NCBI GenBank assembly: GCA_021201735.1
Contig: JAJQEJ010000049.1
Location: forward strand, 1-36,491
Direction of reading: 5' to 3'
DNA: 36,491 nucleotides
Source: Oscillospiraceae bacterium
GTDB taxonomy: Bacteria; Bacillota; Clostridia; Oscillospirales; Oscillospiraceae
Shown: piece after piece, positions 23,971-30,393 of the stretch
Numbering within the stretch: position 1 is the first letter of the stretch
How the letters are laid out: every line of letters begins with the position of its first letter
Program-made: the position numbers and the translations under genes
The notes under the pieces: generated by a model
What the model was told of the DNA's origin: nothing
Database searches by the model: none
Seen by the model: only the letters and a program-made list of their open reading frames with translations

Positions 23971-24015
23971 CCTGTACTTCTTGCAAAGGAGAACCCCCAT
24001 CAATCGTAGTACAGG
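23971..24015 (+). repeat. Copy 3 of the four-copy intergenic hairpin element
   Basis: The clearest copy. CCTGTACT (23971-23978) pairs exactly with AGTACAGG (24008-24015). The loop holds TTGCAAAGGA and GAACCCCCATC. It lies between the SLH terminator and the DUF3343 gene, so it could be in that operon's leader. Confidence 0.68.
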
Positions 24016-24100
24016 TGAACAAATACAAGATACCCCACCCCCCAATCAGTGCCAAAAGCCCACTCCCGGCATACACTGAAATCGAGAGGAGTGTTCTTCA

Positions 24101-24355
24101 TTGGTCTACTATCTGATTGTATGCCGCTCGCTGACCTATGCACAGCGGACGGCCACCGCACTGGAACGGGCGGGTATCACAGCGCACATCCTGCGCTCGC
24201 CAAAAGTCATTGATCAGGAGGGATGCAGCCACTCTGTAAAAGTTTCTGAACGCAATTTGGCCGACGCGCTAATGATTTTAGCTCGTGTCGGGTTATCCCC
24301 CAAGCGGGTATATATCATGGCCAGCGATGGAAGCTATAAAGAGGTGCTGCTATGA
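24101..24355 (+). CDS. DUF3343 putative Se/S carrier-like protein
   Basis: An 84-residue protein of the DUF3343 family, described as putative Se/S carriers. The beta-alpha fold starts YYLIVCRSLTYAQRTATALER, then GITAHILRSPKVI. The conserved Cys lies in EGCSHSVKV, the likely persulfide-carrying residue. It starts with TTG, 9 bases after GAGAGGAG. The stop overlaps the start of the cysteine desulfurase gene by 4 bases, which supports a role in accepting or presenting sulfur (or selenium) from that enzyme. The role is inferred from family and context only. Confidence 0.85.
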   Translation: MVYYLIVCRSLTYAQRTATALERAGITAHILRSPKVIDQEGCSHSVKVSERNLADALMILARVGLSPKRVYIMASDGSYKEVLL

Positions 24356-25473
24356 TTTACTTTGACAGTGCAGCAACCACATTACAAAAGCCGCCGGTGG
24401 TGGCGCGCGCAACGGCGCGCGCGATGGGCAGACTGGCCAGCCCCGGGCGGGGCGGCCACCGCCCCGCCATGGAGGCGGCAGAGGTCGCCTTCACCTGTCG
24501 GCAGGCGGCGGCGCAGCTGTTTGATGTCTCCGACCCGGAACGGGTCGTTTTTACCTTTAACGCAACCCACGCGCTGAATCTGGCGATCAAGTCGCTGGTG
24601 CGGCCGACAGACACCGTGCTCATATCGGGGTACGAGCATAACGCCGTCACCCGGCCCCTACAGGCGCTCGGGGTCAAGATCAAGGTGGCGGAGTCGCCGC
24701 TGTTCCGCCCGCAGAGCATGCTCGCGCGGTTTGACGCGCTGCTCACGCCGGAGGTGCGGTGCGTCATCTGCAACCACGTCTCGAACGTCTTCGGCTATGC
24801 CCTGCCGGTGGAGGGGATCGCGTCGCTCTGCCACGCGCGCGGCGTGCCGCTGATTGTGGATGCGTCGCAGTCCGCGGGGAGCCTGCCGGTACATCTTGAG
24901 GCGCTGGGCGCGGCCTTTATTGCCATGCCGGGGCACAAGGGGCTGTTCGGCCCGCAGGGGACGGGGCTGCTACTGTGCGGCGAGGGCGTGGAGGTCAATC
25001 CGCTGCTTGAGGGCGGCACCGGCAGCAGCTCCGCACTGCAGGATATGCCCGACTTCCTTCCCGACCGGCTGGAGAGCGGCACACATAATATCTGCGGCAT
25101 TGCGGGCCTCTTGGAGGGCATCCGCTTTGTCCAGCGCAAGGGGGTCGGCGTGATCGCCGCGCACGAAAAGCGGCTGATGATGCAGGCGGCGGACGCACTT
25201 ACAGCCCGTGGCGGCGTCTGGGCGTATGTCGACCAGAGCCAGAGCTGCCAGTCGGGCGTCCTGTCCATGAACATCGCGGGCAGGGACTGCGAGGAGGTCG
25301 CCGGGGAACTCGGCAGGCGCGGCATCTGCGTGCGCGCCGGGCTGCACTGCGCGCCGCTCGCCCACCGCAGTGTGGGTACGCTGGAGTCCGGCACTGTGCG
25401 CCTGAGCTTTTCCCCCTTCAATACCGCCCGTGAGGTGCAGAGCTTCTTAGAAGAAATTGACAGATTGCTGTGA
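24352..25473 (+). CDS. Cysteine desulfurase / selenocysteine lyase (class V aminotransferase)
   Basis: PLP enzyme that takes sulfur from cysteine as an enzyme-bound persulfide. The 373-residue product starts IYFDSAATTLQKP. It has the family residues for PLP: FTFNATHALNLAI, SGYEHNAVTRPL, VDASQSAGSLPV and the Schiff-base Lys in MPGHKGLFGPQGTG. The catalytic Cys sits in RAGLHCAPLAHRSVGT, as in SufS/Csd-type (group II) enzymes. It is coupled by ATGA overlap to the DUF3343 gene. No SufBCD or IscU gene is seen nearby, so it may serve a specialised sulfur route. A terminator follows. Confidence 0.93.
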   Translation: MIYFDSAATTLQKPPVVARATARAMGRLASPGRGGHRPAMEAAEVAFTCRQAAAQLFDVSDPERVVFTFNATHALNLAIKSLVRPTDTVLISGYEHNAVTRPLQALGVKIKVAESPLFRPQSMLARFDALLTPEVRCVICNHVSNVFGYALPVEGIASLCHARGVPLIVDASQSAGSLPVHLEALGAAFIAMPGHKGLFGPQGTGLLLCGEGVEVNPLLEGGTGSSSALQDMPDFLPDRLESGTHNICGIAGLLEGIRFVQRKGVGVIAAHEKRLMMQAADALTARGGVWAYVDQSQSCQSGVLSMNIAGRDCEEVAGELGRRGICVRAGLHCAPLAHRSVGTLESGTVRLSFSPFNTAREVQSFLEEIDRLL

Positions 25474-25484
25474 TGCAAAAGAAA

Positions 25485-25532
25485 CGGCGGTGTCGGCCCA
25501 CCTACTGCGTGGCGCCGACACCGCCGCTTTTT
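25485..25532 (+). terminator. Terminator of the desulfurase operon
   Basis: CGGCGGTGTCGG (25485-25496) pairs exactly with CCGACACCGCCG (25515-25526), followed by CTTTTT. Confidence 0.92.
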
Positions 25533-25615
25533 GCCGCACACCGGTGGGGCACGTGGCGTATACTGTTTTGTGGGGACCAATCGGTCTGCACAATACCTGT
25601 TTGGAGGAAGATACC

Positions 25616-25849
25616 ATGGGTTGTAGATCATGTAATCGCTGTGGGTGTAATAGCTGCTGTGGCTGCGGCAATAGCTGTGGCTGCGGCAATAGCTGTGGCT
25701 GCGGCAACAGCTGGGGCTGCGGCGGCTGCGGCGGTTGTGGCAATAGCTGTGGCTGTGGTTGTGGCTGCGGCAACAGCTGCGGCTGCGGTGGTCGCGGTTG
25801 CGACGGTGGTCGCGACGGTGGCCGTGGCTTTGACGACGACTGCCGCTAA
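25616..25849 (+). CDS. Cys/Gly-rich repeat peptide (77 aa, 22 Cys)
   Basis: A very unusual small protein: 22 of 77 residues are Cys and most of the rest are Gly, Asn and Ser. The centre is built from CGCGNS hexapeptides, with one Cys replaced by Trp (NSWGCG). The C-terminal 18 residues lose Cys and become Gly/Arg/Asp-rich. There is no signal peptide. GGAGG lies 8 bases before the ATG, strong evidence that it is translated. The desulfurase terminator lies upstream and a bidirectional terminator downstream, so it is its own unit; no good promoter was found. It could bind metal like a metallothionein, be a structural or coat peptide, or be a modified-peptide precursor. I do not recognise the family. 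Confidence 0.78.
   Translation: MGCRSCNRCGCNSCCGCGNSCGCGNSCGCGNSWGCGGCGGCGNSCGCGCGCGNSCGCGGRGCDGGRDGGRGFDDDCR
25658..25711 (+). repeat. Three 18-bp tandem repeats in the Cys/Gly gene
   Basis: TGTGGCTGCGGCAATAGC occurs at 25658-25675 and 25676-25693 and, with one change, at 25694-25711. Partial units continue to about 25785. Each unit encodes CGCGNS. Confidence 0.9.
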
Positions 25850-25973
25850 CCAGACGCACGGCAATCACAACGGCGCTACGAACTTACTCAGCAATTCCAA
25901 CACCACCTCTGCATTTGACCTACCTGTTTTTATGACTAAAACTGCGACTGGCATCCCAGCGGCAGACAGCAAA

Positions 25974-26000
25974 AGCCGTCCCGCCCGCGGGCGGGCGGCT
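25974..26000. repeat. GC palindrome downstream of the Cys/Gly gene
   Basis: CCCGCCCGCGGGCGGG (25980-25995) is a perfect 16-base palindrome, extended by AGCCG/CGGCT on the outside. There is no T-run. The rest of 25850-26030 shows no gene. Confidence 0.6.
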
Positions 26001-26029
26001 ACTTACAAGCAGCGCCTCCAAACAGGGTA

Positions 26030-26076
26030 AAAAACCGCCCCCGTGTCCGTTGTTTTTGGACACGGGGGCGGTTTTT
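26030..26076. terminator. Strong bidirectional terminator
   Basis: CCGCCCCCGTGTCC (26035-26048) pairs with GGACACGGGGGCGG (26058-26071). Five A residues before and five T residues after extend it, so it works in both directions, serving the Cys/Gly gene and the converging glpK. Confidence 0.93.
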
Positions 26077-26092
26077 ATACTGTTATCGTGCA

Positions 26093-26136
26093 CCGGTACT
26101 TCTTATGAAGGGGGCCCCCCTTCTCAAGCAGTACAG
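26093..26136 (+). repeat. Copy 4 of the four-copy intergenic hairpin element
   Basis: CCGGTACTTCTT starts and AGTACAG (26130-26136) ends this divergent copy; GTACT pairs with AGTAC. The central CCCCC tract is kept but sits in its own palindrome, GAAGGGGG with CCCCCTTC. It lies just beyond the 3' end of glpK. Confidence 0.55.
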
Positions 26137-26142
26137 ATGTAT

Positions 26143-27624
26143 TCAAAGCACCCGTCGCACCGCCTGCTGCCACCCAAGCAGGAGGGTGTCCCTCGTTTTT
26201 TGCGCCATTGCGGGGGAAAAGCACTTACACTCGGCGTGACTGGCGGCGAGTGTCGTCCTGCTGCTCCACACCCCCGCCGCATGCCCCGCGAGGGCCGCAA
26301 CGCCGAGTGCGGTGGTCTCCGCCATGACGGGGCGGCAGACCGGTGCGCCCAGCACATCGGCCTGAAACTGCATGAGAAAGTCATCCCCGCTCGCGCCGCC
26401 GTCGACATAGAGGTTTTTGAGCGGGAGGCCGGTATCCTGCTCCATCGCCTCGACCAGATCACGGCACTGGTAGGCGATGGACTCCTCGGCCGCGCGGACG
26501 ATGTGCGCGCGCGTGGTGCCGCGGGTGAGGCCCGTGATGGCACCCCGGGCATACATATTCCAGTGGGGCGCGCCGAGGCCCGTAAAGGCGGGCACGAGGT
26601 ACACCCCGCCGTTATCCGGGACGCTTGCTGCAAGGCGGGCGGCCTCCGTAGCGTCGGAGATCATCCCCAGTTCATCGCGCAGCCACTGCATCACAGCGCC
26701 GCCAGAGAAGACGGAGCCCTCCAGCGCGTACTGCACCGGCGCGCCGTTCGGCTGGGCGGCGAGGGTGGTGATCAGCCCGTGGGTACTGCGGCAGAAGGTT
26801 TCGCCGGTATTGATGAGGAGAAAGCAGCCGGTGCCGTAGGTGTTCTTGCCCTCTCCGGCGGCGCGGCAGCCGTGGCCGTAGAGTGCCGCCTGCTGGTCGC
26901 CCGCCACACCGGCGATGGGTATCTCAACCCCGTCCAGGACGGCGGCGGCGCAGACCCCGCCGCTCGGCACCACGCTGGGGAGCATCTCCATGGGGATGGA
27001 GAGGGCGCGGCAGAGCTCCTCGTCCCAGCGGAGCTTGACAATGTCGTAGAGCATGGTGCGGCTGGCGTTGGTGCGGTCGGTGACGTGGGCGCGGCCCCCC
27101 GTCAGCTTCCAGATGAGGAAGGTATCCACTGTCCCGAAGAGCAGTTCCCCCCGTTTGGCGCGCGTTTGCGCGTCGGGCACATGGTCGAGAATCCACCGCA
27201 GCTTGGTCGCGGAAAAGTACGCGTCGGGCCGCAGGCCGGTACGTGTGGCGATGGTTTCACAGAGGGTGCTGTCGGCGCGCAGCTGCGCGCAGAGCGGCGC
27301 GGTGCGGCGGCACTGCCAGACGATGGCGGGGCAGACCGGCTCACCCGTGTGCCGGTCCCACACGAGCGTCGTCTCCCGCTGGTTGGTGATGCCGATGGCG
27401 GCAATCTCCCGCGCGCTGACGCCGGATATCTCAAGCGCCTCGCGCAGCGCGCCGTACTGACTGCGCCAGATATCCTCCGGCTCCTGCTCCACCCAGCCGG
27501 GCTGGGGATATTGCAGCGGCAGGGGCCGCCGGGTGAAGGCGCGCACATGTCCCGTGCGGTCAAAGAGCATGCAGCGGCTGCTGGTGGTGCCCTGGTCGAG
27601 GGCGAGGACGTAATCTCTGGGCAT
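26143..27624 (-). CDS. glpK: Glycerol kinase
   Basis: Phosphorylates glycerol to sn-glycerol 3-phosphate. The 493-residue FGGY kinase has the N-terminal phosphate loop LALDQGTTSSR, the glycerol-contact segment TNQRETT, AGDQQAALYG with the catalytic-base Asp, and GTGCFLLINTG. The C-terminal signature LYVDGGASGDDFLMQFQAD and ETTALGVAALAG is also present. ATG 27624 follows GGAGGAG by 6 bases; the in-frame TTG 15 bases upstream lies before that site. In low-GC Firmicutes an HPr-phosphorylated His usually precedes EIPIAG; here the equivalent stretch is CAAAVLDG without His, so that control may be lost. It is monocistronic, with no glpF or glpD adjacent. Confidence 0.96.
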   Translation of the reverse strand: MPRDYVLALDQGTTSSRCMLFDRTGHVRAFTRRPLPLQYPQPGWVEQEPEDIWRSQYGALREALEISGVSAREIAAIGITNQRETTLVWDRHTGEPVCPAIVWQCRRTAPLCAQLRADSTLCETIATRTGLRPDAYFSATKLRWILDHVPDAQTRAKRGELLFGTVDTFLIWKLTGGRAHVTDRTNASRTMLYDIVKLRWDEELCRALSIPMEMLPSVVPSGGVCAAAVLDGVEIPIAGVAGDQQAALYGHGCRAAGEGKNTYGTGCFLLINTGETFCRSTHGLITTLAAQPNGAPVQYALEGSVFSGGAVMQWLRDELGMISDATEAARLAASVPDNGGVYLVPAFTGLGAPHWNMYARGAITGLTRGTTRAHIVRAAEESIAYQCRDLVEAMEQDTGLPLKNLYVDGGASGDDFLMQFQADVLGAPVCRPVMAETTALGVAALAGHAAGVWSSRTTLAASHAECKCFSPAMAQKTRDTLLLGWQQAVRRVL

Positions 27625-27679
27625 AGACGGCTCCTCCAATTTTTTGCCTGATGGGAAGTTAATTCGACAAATATATCAA

Positions 27680-27707
27680 TATTTATGCATATAATGATAA
27701 TTGTCAA
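27680..27707 (-). promoter_or_regulatory. Probable glpK promoter
   Basis: On the minus strand TTGACA (27707-27702) and TAAATA (27685-27680) are separated by 16 bases, about 56 bases before the glpK start. The region is very AT-rich. Confidence 0.55.
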
Positions 27708-27861
27708 CACGATTATTTCTTTTTCGCCAAAATATGACAAGGGGGGATGCATCAGCCTCACCGACGCGGCGGTGAGGCGCGCGAAGAAGGGGGGATATCC
27801 CGCGCAGGCCGGTTGTTACTTAATATTAAACGATTCGCAGACGGGAAAGGAAATTGTTACG

Positions 27862-28074
27862 ATGACAGGAATAGAGACGCAGCTTATAGCGATTTATGGC
27901 CAGTTGGATGAGAGAGGGAGAGCGCGGCTCTCCCAGCTCCTGCGCATGTTTCAGGCGGGCGATGGGTTTTATGACGCATTTTGTACGTTTTTAGCGCGCG
28001 GCGGAGGGCCTGACAGCATTGGCACCGCCGCCATAGAGGCGTTTATGGACGCCTGGATGCAGGAACAGGAATAA
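27862..28074 (+). CDS. Unknown 70-aa protein
   Basis: Small, probably helical, acidic soluble protein starting TGIETQLIAIYGQLDERGRA, with ARLSQLLRMFQAGDGFYDAF in the middle and a Met/Glu-rich end. There is no signal or known motif. The ATG is preceded by GGAAAGG at a rather long spacing of about 11 bases; the same frame is open upstream but offers no better start. It converges with the DUF5104 gene across a hairpin. The family is not recognised. Confidence 0.55.
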   Translation: MTGIETQLIAIYGQLDERGRARLSQLLRMFQAGDGFYDAFCTFLARGGGPDSIGTAAIEAFMDAWMQEQE

Positions 28075-28109
28075 AAGGGGCTTTTTTCTCATGATATCGT
28101 GTTGACAGA

Positions 28110-28145
28110 GGGGGTGCCGCGGTTGCGGCAGCCCCCTTATTTTCC
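28110..28145. terminator. Terminator between convergent genes
   Basis: GGGGGTGCCGC (28110-28120) pairs with GCGGCAGCCCCC (28125-28136) with one bulged G; TTATTTT follows. It separates the 70-aa gene from the minus-strand gene ending at 28160. Confidence 0.78.
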
Positions 28146-28159
28146 CCGTTGACGGTTGC

Positions 28160-28681
28160 TCACGGTGATACTTTTGCGATCAGTTCATCGGATAATTTGA
28201 TTCCGGCACACCAGGCTTCTTCATTGAAACGAAAGACCGTTTTTCGTTTCTCCGGCGTATACAGCTGCACCATGTACAGGCCCAATTCGTCTGGATGTTC
28301 TGTATCGGCGGTAACCTCACAGATGAAAATTCTATATTCAGCGCCACCGGACTCAATTTTGTATTCATACCGTGAGAAAGCCTTGATGATTCCGTAATGC
28401 ATTTCTTTGTGTTCGCCGCCGCAACTCGAATGCCAAGTGTCAATGCCCTTATGCAGCAGGGCGAAAAAGTACTCTATTCTTGTATCAAGCTCTTCCGCTG
28501 CCCGTAACGCATTCACCGAATACAGCGTCTTAAATGATGCTGTATCACTGCTGTTGATATATCCTATGATCTCTTTTAGCCTGTTTTCTGCGTGGGTGAT
28601 GGAGGGGATCGTGAAAGAACCATCTCCTACATGGAAGAAAATTTTACATAATGCAGAGATGATCACAAACAGTTTTTTCAT
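28160..28681 (-). CDS. DUF5104-like protein with N-terminal hydrophobic segment
   Basis: A 173-residue protein that starts with a short signal-like stretch (KKLFVIISALCKIFF), although the Cys context (SALC) is a poor lipobox. The rest resembles DUF5104 proteins of Firmicutes: LYSVNALRAAEELDTRIEYFFALL, a SYDG-like IDTWHSSCGGEH, then GAEYRIFICEV and PDELGLYMVQLYT. The function of that family is unknown. ATG 28681 was preferred over the in-frame TTG 48 bases upstream because it begins the hydrophobic segment. It lies 71 bases downstream of the phage repressor on the same strand and may be expressed from the repressor promoter, like a lysogenic-conversion gene. Composition is more AT-rich than the phage structural genes. 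Confidence 0.7.
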   Translation of the reverse strand: MKKLFVIISALCKIFFHVGDGSFTIPSITHAENRLKEIIGYINSSDTASFKTLYSVNALRAAEELDTRIEYFFALLHKGIDTWHSSCGGEHKEMHYGIIKAFSRYEYKIESGGAEYRIFICEVTADTEHPDELGLYMVQLYTPEKRKTVFRFNEEAWCAGIKLSDELIAKVSP

Positions 28682-28752
28682 ACCGGCGGCCCCTGTCCCT
28701 TGTACTGTTTGCAAAGGGCGGTTCCACAATGCCTGTTGCGTGTGGGTGTGTC

Positions 28753-29085
28753 TTAAACCTTCCCCTGCTCCCGCTGCTGCCGCCGGAAAAACTTCGCCAT
28801 TTCAAGCAGGGTCTTTTTATGGTCGGCGGTGAGGGTTTTGCCCTCCTCATACATCGCGTAGGTAAACTCATCAAACCCGAGCGCGGTGTTCTCCTTGTGG
28901 CCGATCAGATAATCGGTGCTGACATTAAAGCGGTCGGCGATGCGGCGGATCATATCAAAGTCCGGTTCCCGCCGTCCGCTCTCCCACATACCGACGGTGG
29001 AGGGGGAGATGCCAAAAATCTGGGCAAAGGCGCGTTGGGAGAGGTGGTGCTCCTCCCGGATTTCTTTTAATCTCAAGCTGAACAT
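28753..29085 (-). CDS. Phage-type XRE repressor
   Basis: A 110-residue CI/Cro-like regulator. The HTH_3 domain spans about 4-62: LRLKEIREEHHLSQRAFAQI, then GISPSTVGMWESGRREPDFD and RRIADRFNVSTDYLIG. There is no peptidase domain, so control cannot be by LexA-like self-cleavage. The C-terminal tail is basic. AAGGAG lies 10 bases before the ATG. It is divergent from the phage module; its promoter and the rightward promoter lie back to back with repeated operator-like sites between. Confidence 0.92.
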   Translation of the reverse strand: MFSLRLKEIREEHHLSQRAFAQIFGISPSTVGMWESGRREPDFDMIRRIADRFNVSTDYLIGHKENTALGFDEFTYAMYEEGKTLTADHKKTLLEMAKFFRRQQREQGKV

Positions 29086-29109
29086 ATGCGGTCAACTCCT
29101 TACGAGAAC

Positions 29110-29138
29110 TTTATATCACGGAATGTGAGGGCTTGCAA
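29110..29138 (-). promoter_or_regulatory. Leftward repressor promoter
   Basis: On the minus strand TTGCAA (29138-29133) and TATAAA (29115-29110) have a 17-base spacer, 25 bases before the repressor start. GGGCTTGCA is repeated in tandem across the -35 region. Confidence 0.7.
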
Positions 29139-29161
29139 GGGCTTGCACACGATTTCGATAA

Positions 29162-29220
29162 AATGCTCACAAAAAGTGTTGACTTATTTCACGATAAGTG
29201 ATACAATGCTCACGATAAGT
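29162..29220. promoter_or_regulatory. Operator-like repeats of the phage switch
   Basis: TCACGATAAGT occurs at 29189-29199 and again at 29210-29220, 21 bases apart (two helical turns). The first lies inside the rightward promoter spacer as part of the palindrome ACTTAT-N6-ATAAGT (29182-29199). AATGCTCAC is also repeated (29162-29170 and 29205-29213). These are likely binding sites of the adjacent repressor. Confidence 0.6.
29179..29207 (+). promoter_or_regulatory. Rightward promoter of the phage module
   Basis: TTGACT (29179-29184) and TACAAT (29202-29207) have a 17-base spacer. It would drive the zinc-ribbon protein and the terminase-capsid genes downstream. Confidence 0.75.
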
Positions 29221-29306
29221 AGTTGCAAGTATCGAACCGGTGAGAAATGAATCGCAATCTGTGTGCATACCGGCGGGTAGATACCGGAGCAGGAGGAGTG
29301 AAAAAA

Positions 29307-29525
29307 ATGAACAGTGCATCCTTCCCGGAGCATCCGGACATCAGCCGGATCATGCGCTGGGGCTATTACGAGTGCGACAGGGAGGACCCGTGCCCCGTCT
29401 GCGGGGCGGAGGCGGAGTGGCTGTACCTCAGCCGGGACAACGAGGTGCTCGGCTGCGACCACTGCGTGCGTATGCTGGAAAACGGGATGCTGCCGGAGGC
29501 GCAGCCGTGGGGGGACGACCCATGA
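29307..29525 (+). CDS. Small phage zinc-ribbon protein
   Basis: A 72-residue protein with two Cys pairs, CPVCGAE and GCDHCVRM, 20-odd residues apart, the spacing of a zinc ribbon. The N-terminus (FPEHPDISRIMRWGYYE) is of the kind seen in small early genes of Firmicute prophages. ATG 29307 follows AGGAGGAG by 8 bases; an in-frame ATG 60 bases upstream has no good site. It is the first gene after the rightward promoter, overlapping the next gene by 4 bases. Probably nucleic-acid binding; exact role unknown. Confidence 0.8.
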   Translation: MNSASFPEHPDISRIMRWGYYECDREDPCPVCGAEAEWLYLSRDNEVLGCDHCVRMLENGMLPEAQPWGDDP

Positions 29526-29962
29526 GCGAGGAGAAAAAGAGCTTCATCCTCTACTGCACATGGGAGGAGCAGATTGAGCTGCTCGATATGACCCAGCGCG
29601 GCGAGCTGCTCACGGCGCTCTTCGCCTACGAAAACCGGGGCGAGTGCTACGACGGCGGGGACAAGCTGATTATGATGGCCTTTCGCGCCATGCGTGTGGC
29701 GATGGACGAAAACCGCGCAAAATGGGAGGCGCGGGCCCAGCGGAGCCGTGAGAACGGTGCGCTCGGCGGCCGTCCGAAAAAGAACCGGGCGGGTTCTATG
29801 GGTTTTGATCCCAAAACGGGAAAACCTGTATCCGTAAATGAAAAAGAAAATGAATCTGTTTTTTCTTCTGTATCCGGCGCGCCGAAACCCCGCAGCGATA
29901 CCGTTTTCCTAAAGGAATACATGCGTCAAATGCATGAAGCGGAAGCGCAGGCCGCGGAATAG
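29522..29962 (+). CDS. DUF6291-like phage protein
   Basis: A 146-residue protein starting SEEKKSFILYCTWEEQIEL, with LLTALFAYENRGE and MMAFRAMRVAMDENRAKWEARA, the layout of DUF6291 proteins. These are common early genes of Firmicute prophages, often next to DnaD-type replication genes. RSRENGALGGRPKK is a basic, Gly-rich segment typical of that group. The C-terminal third is disordered and polar. The ATGA overlap with the zinc-ribbon gene fixes the start. Function is unknown; a replication or DNA-binding accessory role is inferred. Confidence 0.8.
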   Translation: MSEEKKSFILYCTWEEQIELLDMTQRGELLTALFAYENRGECYDGGDKLIMMAFRAMRVAMDENRAKWEARAQRSRENGALGGRPKKNRAGSMGFDPKTGKPVSVNEKENESVFSSVSGAPKPRSDTVFLKEYMRQMHEAEAQAAE

Positions 29963-29973
29963 GAGGGGGTTAC

Positions 29974-30393
29974 ATGCACACCTTACGTGTCCCACGCCCC
30001 CGCGCGCCGCCTTTGCGGTCTGTCGGGAGCGGAAGGAGAGGAGGAATTGACATAGACATTGACATAGACGAGAGAGAGAAGCAGGAGGCGCTCCTCACAG
30101 AGGAGGACCGGCGCGTTGCAAGCGTCGAGACGGCGCTCTACGAGCAGGCAATCGGCACCGTGGAGGAGACGCGCACGTGGGAGCGCAGGAGCGGCGAGCC
30201 GGAGCTGGTGCTCACAAAGCTCGTGCGCAAGCAGTCGCCGGGGAGCGTCACGGCGCAGCGGCTCTACTTATGCAGCCGCGCGGCGGCCCGCTGGACGGAC
30301 GTCGGCGGCGGGGACGAGGGCGCGGAGCAGGAGACGGGCGGCGTGGTGGAGCTTGCCGCCGTACTTCCACCGCCGGACGGCGGCGATGGCTGA
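29974..30393 (+). CDS. Small terminase-like protein lacking the usual N-terminal HTH
   Basis: Residues about 48-108 match the C-terminal part of small terminase subunits: SVETALYEQAIGTVEETRTW, then a charged strand pair, KLVRKQSPGSVTAQRLYLCS and RAAARW, the usual 'TAQ-x-F/Y-WL' motif. The first 45 residues are not the expected DNA-binding domain but Arg/Pro-rich sequence plus an alternating Ile/Asp run encoded by a 12-bp tandem repeat (30049-30072). GGAGGGGG precedes the ATG. It overlaps the large terminase start by 8 bases, exactly where TerS belongs. It could be a truncated or rebuilt TerS; the N-terminal assignment is uncertain. Confidence 0.7.
   Translation: MHTLRVPRPRAPPLRSVGSGRRGGIDIDIDIDEREKQEALLTEEDRRVASVETALYEQAIGTVEETRTWERRSGEPELVLTKLVRKQSPGSVTAQRLYLCSRAAARWTDVGGGDEGAEQETGGVVELAAVLPPPDGGDG

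Noticed and set aside
25658-25785. CRISPR-like array
   Set aside because: The 18-bp repeats are contiguous without spacers and are explained by the coding repeat.
25470-26030. A 186-codon Ala/Val-rich frame over the Cys/Gly gene
   Set aside because: The GC-rich tandem repeats keep several frames open; only the 25616 frame has a ribosome site and repeat-coherent residues.
26050-27651. A 533-codon plus-strand frame opposite glpK
   Set aside because: It is the complementary shadow of glycerol kinase, whose motifs are complete on the minus strand, and it starts inside a terminator.
28689-28735. Another hairpin-element copy near TTGTACTGTTTGCAAAGG
   Set aside because: It resembles the 5' part of copy 3 but lacks the CCCCC core and the closing AGTACAG arm.
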